Source: Streptomyces griseus subsp. griseus (GTDB lineage: Bacteria > Actinomycetota > Actinomycetes > Streptomycetales > Streptomycetaceae). Taken from it: a stretch of DNA of 64,000 bases. The notes beneath the pieces were generated by a model, which searched no databases, had not been told where the DNA came from, and saw only the letters and a program-made list of their open reading frames with translations. The DNA is taken from contig NZ_JOJE01000001.1 of NCBI RefSeq assembly GCF_000720255.1, positions 62,001 to 126,000 on the forward strand. Reading direction: 5' to 3'. A program made the position numbers and the translations under genes. Shown one piece after another: positions 51,660-59,765 of this stretch (position 1 is its first letter; each line of letters begins with the position of its first letter).

Positions 51660-51693
51660 ACGACGCACAACCGACGCAGGTTGTCTGCGTCGT
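51660..51693. promoter_or_regulatory. candidate CarH-like operator: CGACGCA direct repeats within a palindrome
   Basis: CGACGCA occurs at 51661-51667 and 51672-51678, an 11-bp period, and inverted as TGCGTCG at 51686-51692. The whole forms a near palindrome: ACGACGCACAACC (51660-51672) against GGTTGTCTGCGTCGT (51679-51693, one extra base). It lies 12 bp upstream of the merR start, between it and the sigma gene. CarH is known to bind direct repeats with about 11-bp spacing. Confidence 0.72.
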
Positions 51694-51809
51694 TTTCGCT
51701 TCTGAGACTGGTACCCACGCGTCCGGTCGCTGCGGCGCTCGCCCCGACCGGACCTGCACGGCAGGCGGTTCCGTATCCGCACCGTCCACCTGGCCAGGAG
51801 GAACAGGCC

Positions 51810-52418
51810 ATGAGCCCGAACACGCGATCCACCGCAGACCGATCCCCGGCCGCGGAGGAGACCCGGTACGAGGACGAGCTGGCCCGCGGCCTGCGGGCAG
51901 CGGACCAGAACGCGTTCGCGGCCGTCTACCGGCGATGGGGAGCACTCGTACACACCATGGCGACCCGCTCGCTGGGCGACGCGCACGAGGCTGAGGACGT
52001 GACGCAGCAGGTGTTCCTCGGCGTCTGGCGCGGTCGGTCCGGCTTCCGTCCGGAGCGGGGACCGCTCGGAGCATGGATCGTCGGCATCACCCGCCGGAAG
52101 ATCGTCGATGCCCTGGCGGCCAGGACGAGGCGCCACACGCTGGTCGACTCGATCACACGCGACGCGGACACCCACCGCACGGACGTGGTGGCACCCGACG
52201 ACGTCCTGGACCGGGTGCTCCTGGTCGACGCCCTGTCCCGCCTTCCCCACGACCAGCGCGAGGTGCTGTGCATGGCGTTCTACGACGACCTGACCCAGAC
52301 CCAGATCGCCGAACGGACCGGAATGCCTCTGGGCACCGTCAAGAGCCACAGCCGACGCGGCCTGCACCGGCTGCGTGCGGGAATCGAACAGGGGCGCGCC
52401 GGCGCAAGGGCCGCGTGA
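51810..52418 (+). CDS. ECF RNA polymerase sigma factor
   Basis: A 202-residue ECF sigma factor. Region 2: FAAVYRRWGALVHTMATRSL and AHEAEDVTQQVFLGVWRGR; region 4: LSRLPHDQREVLCMAFYDDL and the recognition helix IAERTGMPLGTVKSHSRRGL. A strong AGGAGG precedes the ATG. It is divergent from the cobalamin-binding MerR regulator and is followed by a secreted DUF4397 protein and a ZAS-type protein, an arrangement that suggests light- or B12-gated control of a sigma factor. Confidence 0.94.
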   Translation: MSPNTRSTADRSPAAEETRYEDELARGLRAADQNAFAAVYRRWGALVHTMATRSLGDAHEAEDVTQQVFLGVWRGRSGFRPERGPLGAWIVGITRRKIVDALAARTRRHTLVDSITRDADTHRTDVVAPDDVLDRVLLVDALSRLPHDQREVLCMAFYDDLTQTQIAERTGMPLGTVKSHSRRGLHRLRAGIEQGRAGARAA

Positions 52419-52525
52419 CCGCGTCGGGTTCCCGTTCCCTCGCCCGCATCCGTGGCGGCGCCCGCCCACGAAGCAGAGACGAGACTCCGCAACGGGCGGA
52501 ACCTCCTCATGAAGGGATATCCCCC

Positions 52526-53242
52526 ATGGCCTCCCGCACCCCTTTCACCCTCGCCGCCATGGCCGGCGCCTGTGCTCTGGCCCTCGGTGTCACGGCCCCC
52601 GCCACGGCGGCCCGCGCCGCGGGCGGCGGCGACGACGCTGCCATGGTGTCCGTCTTCCACGGCGTTCCCGGGCTGACCGTCGATGTCTATGCCAACGGTG
52701 ACAAGCTGCTCGGCGACTTCAAGCCCGGCACTGTGACCGCCCCCCAGGCCCTCGACGCCGGGACCTACGACATCCAGGTCTTCCGAGCCGGCCAGAGCCC
52801 CGGCGGCACACCGGCCATCGAGAAGGAGATCAAGGTGCCGGCCGGAGCGAACGCCACCATCGCGGCCCACCTCTCCGCAAGCGGCCGGCCCCGACTGACG
52901 GCCTTCGTCAACGACGTCTCCCAGGTGAACACCGGCAAGGCACGGCTGACCGTGCGTCATGTCGCCGCCGCTCCGGCCGTGGACGTCCGAGCGAGCGGGC
53001 AGCCCGTTTTCAAGGGGCTGGAGAACCCCGAGCAGGCCACCACCACGGTCGACGCCGGCACCGTCTCGACCGATGTCGTGCTCGCCGGCACGAACACCGT
53101 GGTGATCGGCCCGGCCGACCTGAATCTCAAGGAGGGCACCAGCAACATCGTCTACGCCTGGGGCAGCGCGCAGGACAAGAACCTGGCGCTGGCGACCCAG
53201 ACGCTCAATGCCAAGGCATCCGCACCGAACACCGCCGGCTAG
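52526..53242 (+). CDS. secreted DUF4397 protein
   Basis: A 238-residue exported protein. Signal peptide about residues 1-32 (MASRTPFTLAAMAGACALAL then ATAARA). Two beta-rich repeats follow, each with the DUF4397 pattern: VSVFHGVPGLTVDVYANGDK and VRHVAAAPAVDVRASGQP. This family is extracellular with unknown function. Starts 107 bp after the sigma gene with GAAGGG upstream. Probably part of the sigma regulon and possibly the same transcript. Confidence 0.88.
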   Translation: MASRTPFTLAAMAGACALALGVTAPATAARAAGGGDDAAMVSVFHGVPGLTVDVYANGDKLLGDFKPGTVTAPQALDAGTYDIQVFRAGQSPGGTPAIEKEIKVPAGANATIAAHLSASGRPRLTAFVNDVSQVNTGKARLTVRHVAAAPAVDVRASGQPVFKGLENPEQATTTVDAGTVSTDVVLAGTNTVVIGPADLNLKEGTSNIVYAWGSAQDKNLALATQTLNAKASAPNTAG

Positions 53243-53642
53243 GGCCGCCCGGCGGATCAGGCCGCAGGAAGGCAGCGGTGACTCATCGACCCAGGTGAGC
53301 GGGGTCTGGTGCCGTCGGCAACCGACGACAACGCCGCAGGTGTGCGCGCCAGGCCCCGCGTCTGCGGCATGATCCGCCGGACAGCCCCCAGGGCGGCGGT
53401 GGCACCACCACCGTCGGTGCGGACTCCTCCGGCGGCCGGTGTCGTGGGCCCCGCCGAGCATCCGCGGAGGACCGCCGCCTGGGCGGCGGTCCTCGCCCTC
53501 GGGACCCGCTCTTCGGGATGGCGTCACCGCCGCCGACTTCCGCCCGGGCCGGCGCGGAGAGCGCCCCCTCGTGTCCCACCCCGGAGGATCTCGGCTGCTG
53601 CGGACAGGAACAGCGGCGGATCCCGAGGAACAGGAGGCCGCC
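53243..53642. other. 400-bp gap with strong hairpin, no convincing gene
   Basis: The frame of the downstream ZAS gene is open across much of this gap, but residues encoded here are low-complexity and the AGGAGG at 53627-53635 favours the GTG at 53643. The only clear structure is the hairpin at 53467-53494. I see no credible coding sequence on either strand. Confidence 0.6.
53467..53494. terminator. hairpin terminator after the DUF4397 gene
   Basis: GAGGACCGCCGCC (53467-53479) is fully complementary to 53482-53494; about 12 bp can pair with a 4-nt loop. It separates the DUF4397 gene from the ZAS-type gene. Confidence 0.8.
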
Positions 53643-54068
53643 GTGGCCCACGTCGATCCCGCGCGGTTGGTGGAACTCGCCTTGGGAGAAGCTGACTCGG
53701 GCAACGACGCGCACGCCTTGCGACACATCGCCGCATGCGCCCGGTGCAGTGCGGAACTGCGGTGGACGGCACATGTCGTGGCCGCTGCGCGCGGCGTCGA
53801 GGCGGCGGACCTGCCGACCGCGCCTCCGGAACGGGTGTGGCGACACATCGCGCGGGAGTTGCCCCACGCCGGGGAGACCTCTTCGGCGCCTGGTGCGGAG
53901 GCCGCTCGCATGCCACGTGGGGCGACAGTGGACGAGGACAGCACAAGGCACTTCAGGGACACCGGCATCCGCGTGTGCCGACGTGCCTTGAGGCTTCTCG
54001 GCGCGGTCACCGGTATCCGGAGATCCCGGCGCGCTCGTTCGCCCGGACGGCACGGTCGGCGTGCCTGA
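53643..54068 (+). CDS. soluble zinc-binding anti-sigma-like protein (ZAS motif)
   Basis: A 141-residue protein with the zinc anti-sigma motif H-x3-C-x2-C at His28, Cys32, Cys35 (ALRHIAACARCSAEL). The N-terminal 90 residues look like an anti-sigma domain; the C-terminus is Arg-rich (RRSRRARSPGRHGRRA) and has no membrane helix. It could bind the ECF sigma encoded at 51810, as RsrA does for SigR. GTG start at 53643 with AGGAGG in front. Its distance from the sigma gene and the intervening hairpin mean that pairing is inferred. Confidence 0.78.
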   Translation: MAHVDPARLVELALGEADSGNDAHALRHIAACARCSAELRWTAHVVAAARGVEAADLPTAPPERVWRHIARELPHAGETSSAPGAEAARMPRGATVDEDSTRHFRDTGIRVCRRALRLLGAVTGIRRSRRARSPGRHGRRA

Positions 54069-54143
54069 CGCTCCGGCGACGGCGAGGTCGACCGCGAAAA
54101 CAACCATCTGTTCACTTTTGGCGTCCTTATCAGTGCAGAGAGC

Positions 54144-54202
54144 CTGCCGGCCTGAGCCCCCCTCGGCCGGCAGCAGCCGACCGGAGCCCCCCTCGGGTCG
54201 GC
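54144..54202 (+). repeat. two tandem hairpins sharing the same loop
   Basis: Hairpin A: CTGCCGGCC (54144-54152) with GGCCGGCAG (54165-54173). Hairpin B: GCCGACC (54176-54182) with GGTCGGC (54196-54202). Different stems carry nearly the same C-rich loop, GAGCCCCCCTCG. They lie between the ZAS gene and a strong terminator, in a 302-bp gene-free stretch (54069-54370). Confidence 0.75.
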
Positions 54203-54207
54203 GGTGC

Positions 54208-54241
54208 GAAGCCCCCGCCGGTGACGACCGGCGGGGGCTTC
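54208..54241. terminator. perfect 14-bp terminator hairpin
   Basis: GAAGCCCCCGCCGG (54208-54221) pairs perfectly with 54228-54241 around a TGACGA loop. It ends the ZAS transcript before the GH43 gene. Confidence 0.9.
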
Positions 54242-54370
54242 ACATGTCCCCACTGAAACTTTCGACGCTTCGTGTCCCACCTCGCCCTGTTGACGGGCCG
54301 TTTCCCGCTGGTAAGACTCCGAAGGCGCGCGCCGCCCAACAGAATCCCCCACACTTCCACAGGACTGCCC

Positions 54371-56569
54371 ATGCGCCCCAGAGCCGTGTTCGTCGCCTGT
54401 CTCGCCCTTCTCCTCACCCTGTTCGCCGCCCCACCCGGCACCGCGCACTCAGGAGCCCCGCCTGTGAAGCACTCCGAGTACGCCGGCTACCTCTTCGCCT
54501 ACTTCACCGGCGAGGGCACCGCCGACGGTGAGCAGATCCGCTACGCCCTCAGCCGGGGCAACGACCCCCTGCACTGGCGCGAGCTGAACGCCGGGAAGCC
54601 GGTCCTGACCTCCACCACCGGTGAGAAGGGGCTGCGCGACCCGTTCGTGATCCGCTCCCCCAAGGGCGACAAGTTCTACCTGATCGCCACCGACCTGCGG
54701 ATGTACCAGAACAGCAGCGGCAGCTGGGACTACGTGCAGCGGCACGGCAGCAAGTCGATCATGGTGTGGGAGTCCACCGATCTGGTCCACTGGACCGACC
54801 AGCGCCTGGTGAAGGTCTCCCCCGACAGCGCGGGCAACACCTGGGCTCCGGAGGCCTACTGGGACGACTCCCTCGGCCAGTACGTCGCCTTCTGGGCGTC
54901 GAAGCTGTACGCCGACGACGACCCCGATCACACCGGCTCGACGTACAACAAGATGCTGTACGCGACCACCAAGGACTTCCGCACCTTCAGCGCGCCGAAG
55001 GTCTGGGACGACCCCGGGTACTCGGTGATCGACTCCACGGTCGTGAAGTACAAGGACAGCTACTACCGCTACACCAAGGACGAGCGCGACCCGACCTCCA
55101 GCTCGCCCTGCTCGAAGTTCATCACCGCGGAGAAGTCGACGACCCTGACCTCCACGAAGTACGACTTCGTCGCGGACTGCGTCGGCAAGGGCGCGATGGA
55201 CCGCGGTGAGGGCCCGACGGTCTTCAAGTCCAACACCGAGAAGAAGTGGTACCTGTTCATCGACGAGTACGGCGGCCGCGGCTACGTCCCCTTCGAGACC
55301 ACGGACCTCGACTCGGGCAAGTGGACCCCGTCCACGAACTACCAGCTCCCGGCGAGCCCCCGGCACGGCACGGTGCTCCCGGTGACGCAGGCGGAGTACG
55401 ACCGGCTGCTGGCCGCGTACCCGTCCTCCCCCTCCTCGGTCGTGGACGCGACGGCGAAGGACCAAAAGGGATACGCGATCGTCACGGAGAGCGCCTCGAA
55501 GGTCGTGCTGCCGATGAAGCCGGACGCCGACCTGCGTGGGCTGGCGCCGAAGCTGTGGACGGGTGAGGGCGCGAGCGTGAGCCCGAGGTCCGGTACGCGC
55601 CGCGACTTCCGCACCCCGCAGAAGTACACCGTCACGGCGGCGGACGGCACGAAGCGCACCTGGAAGGTCGAGGCGGTGCGCACCCGCAGTCCGATCCTGC
55701 CCGGCCTCAACGCCGACCCCGACGTGCACTACCTCAACGGCGAGTACTGGATCTACCCGACGACCGACGGCTTCCAGGGCTGGAGCGGCACGCAGTTCAA
55801 GGCGTACTCGTCGAAGGACCTGGTCCACTGGAAGGACCACGGCGTCATCCTCGACCTGGGCCCCGACGTGAGCTGGGCCGACAAGAACGCCTGGGCTCCG
55901 GCGATCGCCGAGCGCGACGGGAAGTACTACTTCTACTTCTGCGCCGAGCAGCAGATCGGCGTGGCGGTGGCGGACTCCCCCGCCGGCCCGTTCAAGGACG
56001 CGCTGGGCAAGCCCTTGGTCGCGAAGGGCGGTTCACTCCAAGGACAGATGATCGACCCGGCGGTCTTCACGGACGACGACGGCCAGGCGTACCTCTACTG
56101 GGGCAACGGGCACGGTTACGTGGTCCCGCTCAACGCCGACATGGTGTCGTACGACGCGTCGAAGGTGAAGGACATCACCCCGGACAACTTCCGTGAGGGA
56201 TCCTTCGTGATCAAGCGGAACGGCACGTACTACTTCATGTGGTCCGAGGACGACACCCGCAGCGAGAACTACCACGTGGCGTACGCGACGGGACCGTCCC
56301 CGCTCGGCCCGTGGACCAAGCGGGGAACGATCCTGTCCAAGCGTCCCGAGTACGGCATCCTCGCCACCGGCCACCACTCCGTGGTGCGGGCGCCCGGCAC
56401 CGACGACTGGTACATGGTCTACCACCGGTTCGCCCTGAACGGTCCCGGCAGGCCGGGCGGTGACGGCATGCACCGGGAGACGACGATCGACCGCATGGAG
56501 TTCGCGGCCGACGGCACGATCAAGCCCGTCGTCCCGACCCTCGGATCGATCGCTCCGGTACGGAACTAA
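54371..56569 (+). CDS. secreted protein with two GH43-like five-bladed propeller domains
   Basis: A 732-residue exported glycosidase. Signal peptide about 1-26. The N-terminal propeller (about 33-340) has GLRDPFVIRSPKGDKFYLIA and NTWAPEAYWDDSLGQYVAFW. A short beta linker domain (about 345-440) contains GYAIVTESASKVVLP. The C-terminal propeller (about 447-732) has the GH43 pattern LNADPDVHYLNGEYWIYPTT (catalytic Asp), QMIDPAVFTDDDG and REGSFVIKRNGTYYFMW (catalytic Glu). GH43 enzymes include arabinanases, arabinofuranosidases and xylosidases. Its stop overlaps the convergent phosphatase stop by 4 bp. Confidence 0.9.
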   Translation: MRPRAVFVACLALLLTLFAAPPGTAHSGAPPVKHSEYAGYLFAYFTGEGTADGEQIRYALSRGNDPLHWRELNAGKPVLTSTTGEKGLRDPFVIRSPKGDKFYLIATDLRMYQNSSGSWDYVQRHGSKSIMVWESTDLVHWTDQRLVKVSPDSAGNTWAPEAYWDDSLGQYVAFWASKLYADDDPDHTGSTYNKMLYATTKDFRTFSAPKVWDDPGYSVIDSTVVKYKDSYYRYTKDERDPTSSSPCSKFITAEKSTTLTSTKYDFVADCVGKGAMDRGEGPTVFKSNTEKKWYLFIDEYGGRGYVPFETTDLDSGKWTPSTNYQLPASPRHGTVLPVTQAEYDRLLAAYPSSPSSVVDATAKDQKGYAIVTESASKVVLPMKPDADLRGLAPKLWTGEGASVSPRSGTRRDFRTPQKYTVTAADGTKRTWKVEAVRTRSPILPGLNADPDVHYLNGEYWIYPTTDGFQGWSGTQFKAYSSKDLVHWKDHGVILDLGPDVSWADKNAWAPAIAERDGKYYFYFCAEQQIGVAVADSPAGPFKDALGKPLVAKGGSLQGQMIDPAVFTDDDGQAYLYWGNGHGYVVPLNADMVSYDASKVKDITPDNFREGSFVIKRNGTYYFMWSEDDTRSENYHVAYATGPSPLGPWTKRGTILSKRPEYGILATGHHSVVRAPGTDDWYMVYHRFALNGPGRPGGDGMHRETTIDRMEFAADGTIKPVVPTLGSIAPVRN

Positions 56570-57363
56570 CTGACGAAATACGTCGGGTTGGGCAGCTTGT
56601 ACGTCCGGTCCGCGTACCCGCCGTCGAGGTCGGAGTACTGGTCGCCGAAGTTGGCGATGATCTCGTACCCGAGGTCGTCCTCGATGTGCTTGCGGGTGCC
56701 GGCCTTGTACTGCACCGTCGTGCAGTTCCAGGTGCCCGGCGTGGCGCAGGCGCTCAGGTAGGACGGCGGGTTCGCCTTGTCCTTGAGGAACATGTGGTCG
56801 GCGTCGAGGTTCACCTCGGCGCCGATCTTCTTCAGGTTCTCGACGGCCGCCGGGCGCTGCGCCTCGCTGAGGCCGGAGTTGTAGAAGACCGCGACACCCT
56901 TCTTCTCGGCGTAGCGCACGAGTTCGGGGCTGCCGAAGACGGCCGGGCGGTCGGCGCGGTTCACGTAGTCGGCCCAGGTGGTGGCGTTGTACGTGTAGTT
57001 GTAGCGCTTCTCGTAGTCGAGGCTGAGCAGCAGCGTGTCGTCGATGTCGAAGACGACCGCGGGCTTCTCGCCCTTGTGGCGCGCCTTGCGGGCGGCCTGG
57101 TCGATGTACGTGCGCGCGGCCTTGTCGAGGCGCGCGAGGTCCTTGGCGTACGGGCTGTCCGGGGACGCCTGGTAGACGCCGTCGGCGTCGGCCGTGGTGC
57201 CGTAGTAGGTGTCGATGTCCTTGACCAGGAGCCCGATGTTGTAGGGCTCGTGGGTGGAGTTGGCCGTTGACTGGCCGGCCGTGGCGGCGCCGGCACCGCA
57301 GAGGCCGGCGCCGGCGACGGCACACGCTGCGGCGATCGCCGCGATACGCAGTGGCTTATGCAT
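56566..57363 (-). CDS. secreted HAD acid phosphatase, class B/VSP type
   Basis: A 265-residue exported HAD-superfamily hydrolase. Signal peptide about 1-30. The nucleophile block VVFDIDDTLLLS has Asp106 and Asp108; VFYNSGLSEAQRP is motif II-like and NFGDQYSDLDGG motif IV. This is the acid phosphatase class B / vegetative storage protein family. It lies between the GH43 and pectin genes, so it may supply phosphate or act independently; substrate unknown. Confidence 0.9.
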   Translation of the reverse strand: MHKPLRIAAIAAACAVAGAGLCGAGAATAGQSTANSTHEPYNIGLLVKDIDTYYGTTADADGVYQASPDSPYAKDLARLDKAARTYIDQAARKARHKGEKPAVVFDIDDTLLLSLDYEKRYNYTYNATTWADYVNRADRPAVFGSPELVRYAEKKGVAVFYNSGLSEAQRPAAVENLKKIGAEVNLDADHMFLKDKANPPSYLSACATPGTWNCTTVQYKAGTRKHIEDDLGYEIIANFGDQYSDLDGGYADRTYKLPNPTYFVS

Positions 57364-57453
57364 GACAGGTTTCTACGCGCGTCACCCCCGATGGCGCGAG
57401 ACCCGCCGGGCAAAAAACGGGTCAAGCGCCCCTGAACGCGGGCGGGACACGGG

Positions 57454-58569
57454 TCAGTTCATGGTGGCGCCGATGGTCGTGCTGCCCGTGGTCAGGAAGG
57501 TGGTGGCGGGCAGGGCGCCGTTCGACTGGCGGGCGTTGTACGTGCTGGAGGCGTCCGTCGACCGGAAGGCGGGCGTGCCGACGCCGCTGTCCCAGTTGTT
57601 GCCGGACGACACCACCGAGGAGCCTTTGCTGACCTGGCCGCCGCCGTTGCTCACGGCGAGGTTCTTGCCGAGGCGGGCGGCGCCGGTGGCGAAGTAGTAG
57701 CCCCACTTGGCGTTCTTGTAGGCGGTGGTGCGGTTGATGGAGATGGCGCCCTTGTTGGAGTTCTCGGTGAAGCCGTTGCCCGCGTTGTCCCAGGCGGCCG
57801 AGTTGTTGATGACGTGCGCGACGACCTCACCGTCACCGCCCAGCTTGTAGCCGTTGCCGTCGCCCGCGAACGCGGAGTCGCCCCAGCGGTTCTTGCCGTT
57901 GCCCATGGACCAGGTGTGCTCGATGGTCACCGGCGAGGAGAACGACCAGAAGTCCAGGCCGTCGTCGGAGTTGTTGTAGAGGCGGGCCCCGGTGACCAGG
58001 TTGCCGGTGCCGGACCCGAACTTGATGGCGAGGCCGTCGGCGTTCTCGCCGTGGTTGGCGGGGTCGTAGTGGCCGTAGGAGTCGAGGTTGCGGACGGTGT
58101 TGTTGACCGTCCCGTCCCCGGTGAGGGTGAAGCCGGAGTCACCGCCGTTGATGGTCTTGATGTTGTTCCAGTTGGTGCCGGTGCAGGACTGGCAGACGAC
58201 CGCGCTGTCCGGGGAGTTCTGGAAGGTGATGTTGGCGACGTTCCAGTGGTCGGCGGTCAGCTTGAAGATCCAGTCGCCGTCGGGGAGGCTCCCGCCGTCG
58301 ATCTTCACGGTCTCCGAGCCGTACGCGGTGAGCGTGATGGGGCTGGAGGAGGTGCCGTTCTTCGTGGACTGGAGCGTGGCCGTCGGGTAGTAGGTGCCGC
58401 CGCGCACCTGGATGACCGTCCCGGCGGTCGCGTTCTTGATGGCGTTGGACAGGTCCGTGGAGTTGCTGACGACCACCGTGGCGGCCTGGGCCTGGGTGGG
58501 GAGGACGGCGAGGCCGGCGCCGGCGGTGACGACGGCGAGAGCGGTGAGGGAACTCCTGATGCGGCTCAT
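57454..58569 (-). CDS. PL9-family pectate lyase-like protein, secreted
   Basis: A 371-residue exported right-handed beta-helix protein. Signal peptide about 1-29 ending AQA. After the first coils (SNAIKNATAGTVIQVRGGTY) comes the PL9 block GENADGLAIKFGSGTGNLV and YNNSDDGLDFWSFSSPV, where the calcium-binding Asp residues and the catalytic Lys of Pel9A-type lyases lie. ATG at 58569 (MSRIRSSLTAL) chosen over 58611, which would put 14 polar residues before the signal. It is the last gene of the pectin operon. Confidence 0.88.
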   Translation of the reverse strand: MSRIRSSLTALAVVTAGAGLAVLPTQAQAATVVVSNSTDLSNAIKNATAGTVIQVRGGTYYPTATLQSTKNGTSSSPITLTAYGSETVKIDGGSLPDGDWIFKLTADHWNVANITFQNSPDSAVVCQSCTGTNWNNIKTINGGDSGFTLTGDGTVNNTVRNLDSYGHYDPANHGENADGLAIKFGSGTGNLVTGARLYNNSDDGLDFWSFSSPVTIEHTWSMGNGKNRWGDSAFAGDGNGYKLGGDGEVVAHVINNSAAWDNAGNGFTENSNKGAISINRTTAYKNAKWGYYFATGAARLGKNLAVSNGGGQVSKGSSVVSSGNNWDSGVGTPAFRSTDASSTYNARQSNGALPATTFLTTGSTTIGATMN

Positions 58570-58607
58570 GAGGTGGGGGATCCTCTCGTCATTCGGGTCG
58601 GGACGGT

Positions 58608-59765
58608 TCACAGGACGGCGTCGAGCCAGGCGAAGACCTCGTCCTGCATGCGGTCCGTGAAGACATGGCCGAGCCCCGGCCAGATCTCGGTACGGAGCCG
58701 CTCCTCGGCGTGGCGGGAGCGCCAGACGGCGCGCATCTTGGCGTAGGCCGCCCGGACGCCCTCGGCGGGGAACAGCGGATCCTGCTCGCCGTCGAGGAAC
58801 AGCATCGGCCTGGGGGCGGCGATGCTCGCCACGTCGGGGAAGTCGAGGAACCGGGGAAGCCCCGGGTGGAGCATGTAGTACGACGACTGCCCGCGCAGGG
58901 TGTTGTTGCCGGGCACCATCATTTCCTTCAGGCCGGTCATCCAGCAGACGGCGGCCGTGGCCGCGAGGTCGTCGCTGAGCGCCGCGGTCTGCCAGGCGCG
59001 GAAGGCGCCCATGGAGAACCCGAGGGCCGCGACCCGCCGCCGGTCGACCCGGTCGAGCCCGGCGAGGAACCCGGCGGCCCGAACGTCCTCACGGGCCGTC
59101 AGCCCGGCCAGCGAGGAGCCGAGGTTGAAGAAGTTGCTCGCGAGGGCCTGCTGCTGCTCGTAGGTGAGCGGCCCCCGGTCGCCCCAGCCCAGGGCGTCCA
59201 CGGAGAGCACCACATACCCCCGCCGGGCCAGCTCGTCGCCGACGAACCGCCCGCTGAAGTACTTCTCCGCCCAGCCCTGCGCGGAGGCGAGCCGGACGTC
59301 GTCGTACCAGGGCCGGACCAGTTTCTCCTTGCCGATGTCGAACCGGGCGCCGTGGTCGTGCAGGAGCAGCACGGCCGGGCAGGGGCCGGTGCCGTGCGGG
59401 GTGAGCAGGGCGCCGCGGACGCGTTCGTAGCGGGTGAGGGAGAGGGTGACCAACTCCCGTGTGAAAGCGTCCCCTTCGGAGCGCGAGCCGAACTCGGGGG
59501 CGTAGGGGACATGGTCGTCCCGACCGACGATCATCAACTCCTCGACCTTGGCCCGGGCGGTGCGGCGCCAGGCGCGGAAGTCGCGGATCGGGGAGCGTCC
59601 CCAGGCGAGCGGGAAGTCGAGCTCGGTCTTGAGGGCCGGGTGGAAGTCTGGCAGCGGCCCGTCGACGACCCCCGCCTCCGCCCCGCTCACCGCTCCCGCC
59701 GTGAACAGCGCGGCTCCGGCGCCGACCACGAACCCCCGCCGCCCCACCGGGTCACGGGCACTCAT
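58608..59765 (-). CDS. secreted alpha/beta-hydrolase esterase (Tat substrate)
   Basis: A 385-residue exported hydrolase. Tat-type signal with GRRGFVVGAGAALF. The catalytic Ser lies in ALGFSMGAFRAWQ, the Asp in DGEQDPLFP and the His in GLGHVF. The fold resembles acetyl xylan esterase/dienelactone hydrolase-like enzymes of plant cell-wall clusters, so removal of acetyl or other acyl groups from pectin is plausible. It overlaps the upstream pectin methylesterase by 14 bp and is followed after 38 bp by PL9. Confidence 0.85.
   Translation of the reverse strand: MSARDPVGRRGFVVGAGAALFTAGAVSGAEAGVVDGPLPDFHPALKTELDFPLAWGRSPIRDFRAWRRTARAKVEELMIVGRDDHVPYAPEFGSRSEGDAFTRELVTLSLTRYERVRGALLTPHGTGPCPAVLLLHDHGARFDIGKEKLVRPWYDDVRLASAQGWAEKYFSGRFVGDELARRGYVVLSVDALGWGDRGPLTYEQQQALASNFFNLGSSLAGLTAREDVRAAGFLAGLDRVDRRRVAALGFSMGAFRAWQTAALSDDLAATAAVCWMTGLKEMMVPGNNTLRGQSSYYMLHPGLPRFLDFPDVASIAAPRPMLFLDGEQDPLFPAEGVRAAYAKMRAVWRSRHAEERLRTEIWPGLGHVFTDRMQDEVFAWLDAVL

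Noticed and set aside
50647..52418. naming the regulator-sigma pair litR-litS
   Set aside because: Similarity of layout is clear, but there are no carotenoid genes nearby and the cobalamin motif deviates, so the names would overstate the match.
57400..57423. GACCCG/CGGGTC inverted repeat with an A-rich loop between PL9 and the phosphatase
   Set aside because: Only six base pairs with a 12-nt loop; too weak to call a terminator or operator.
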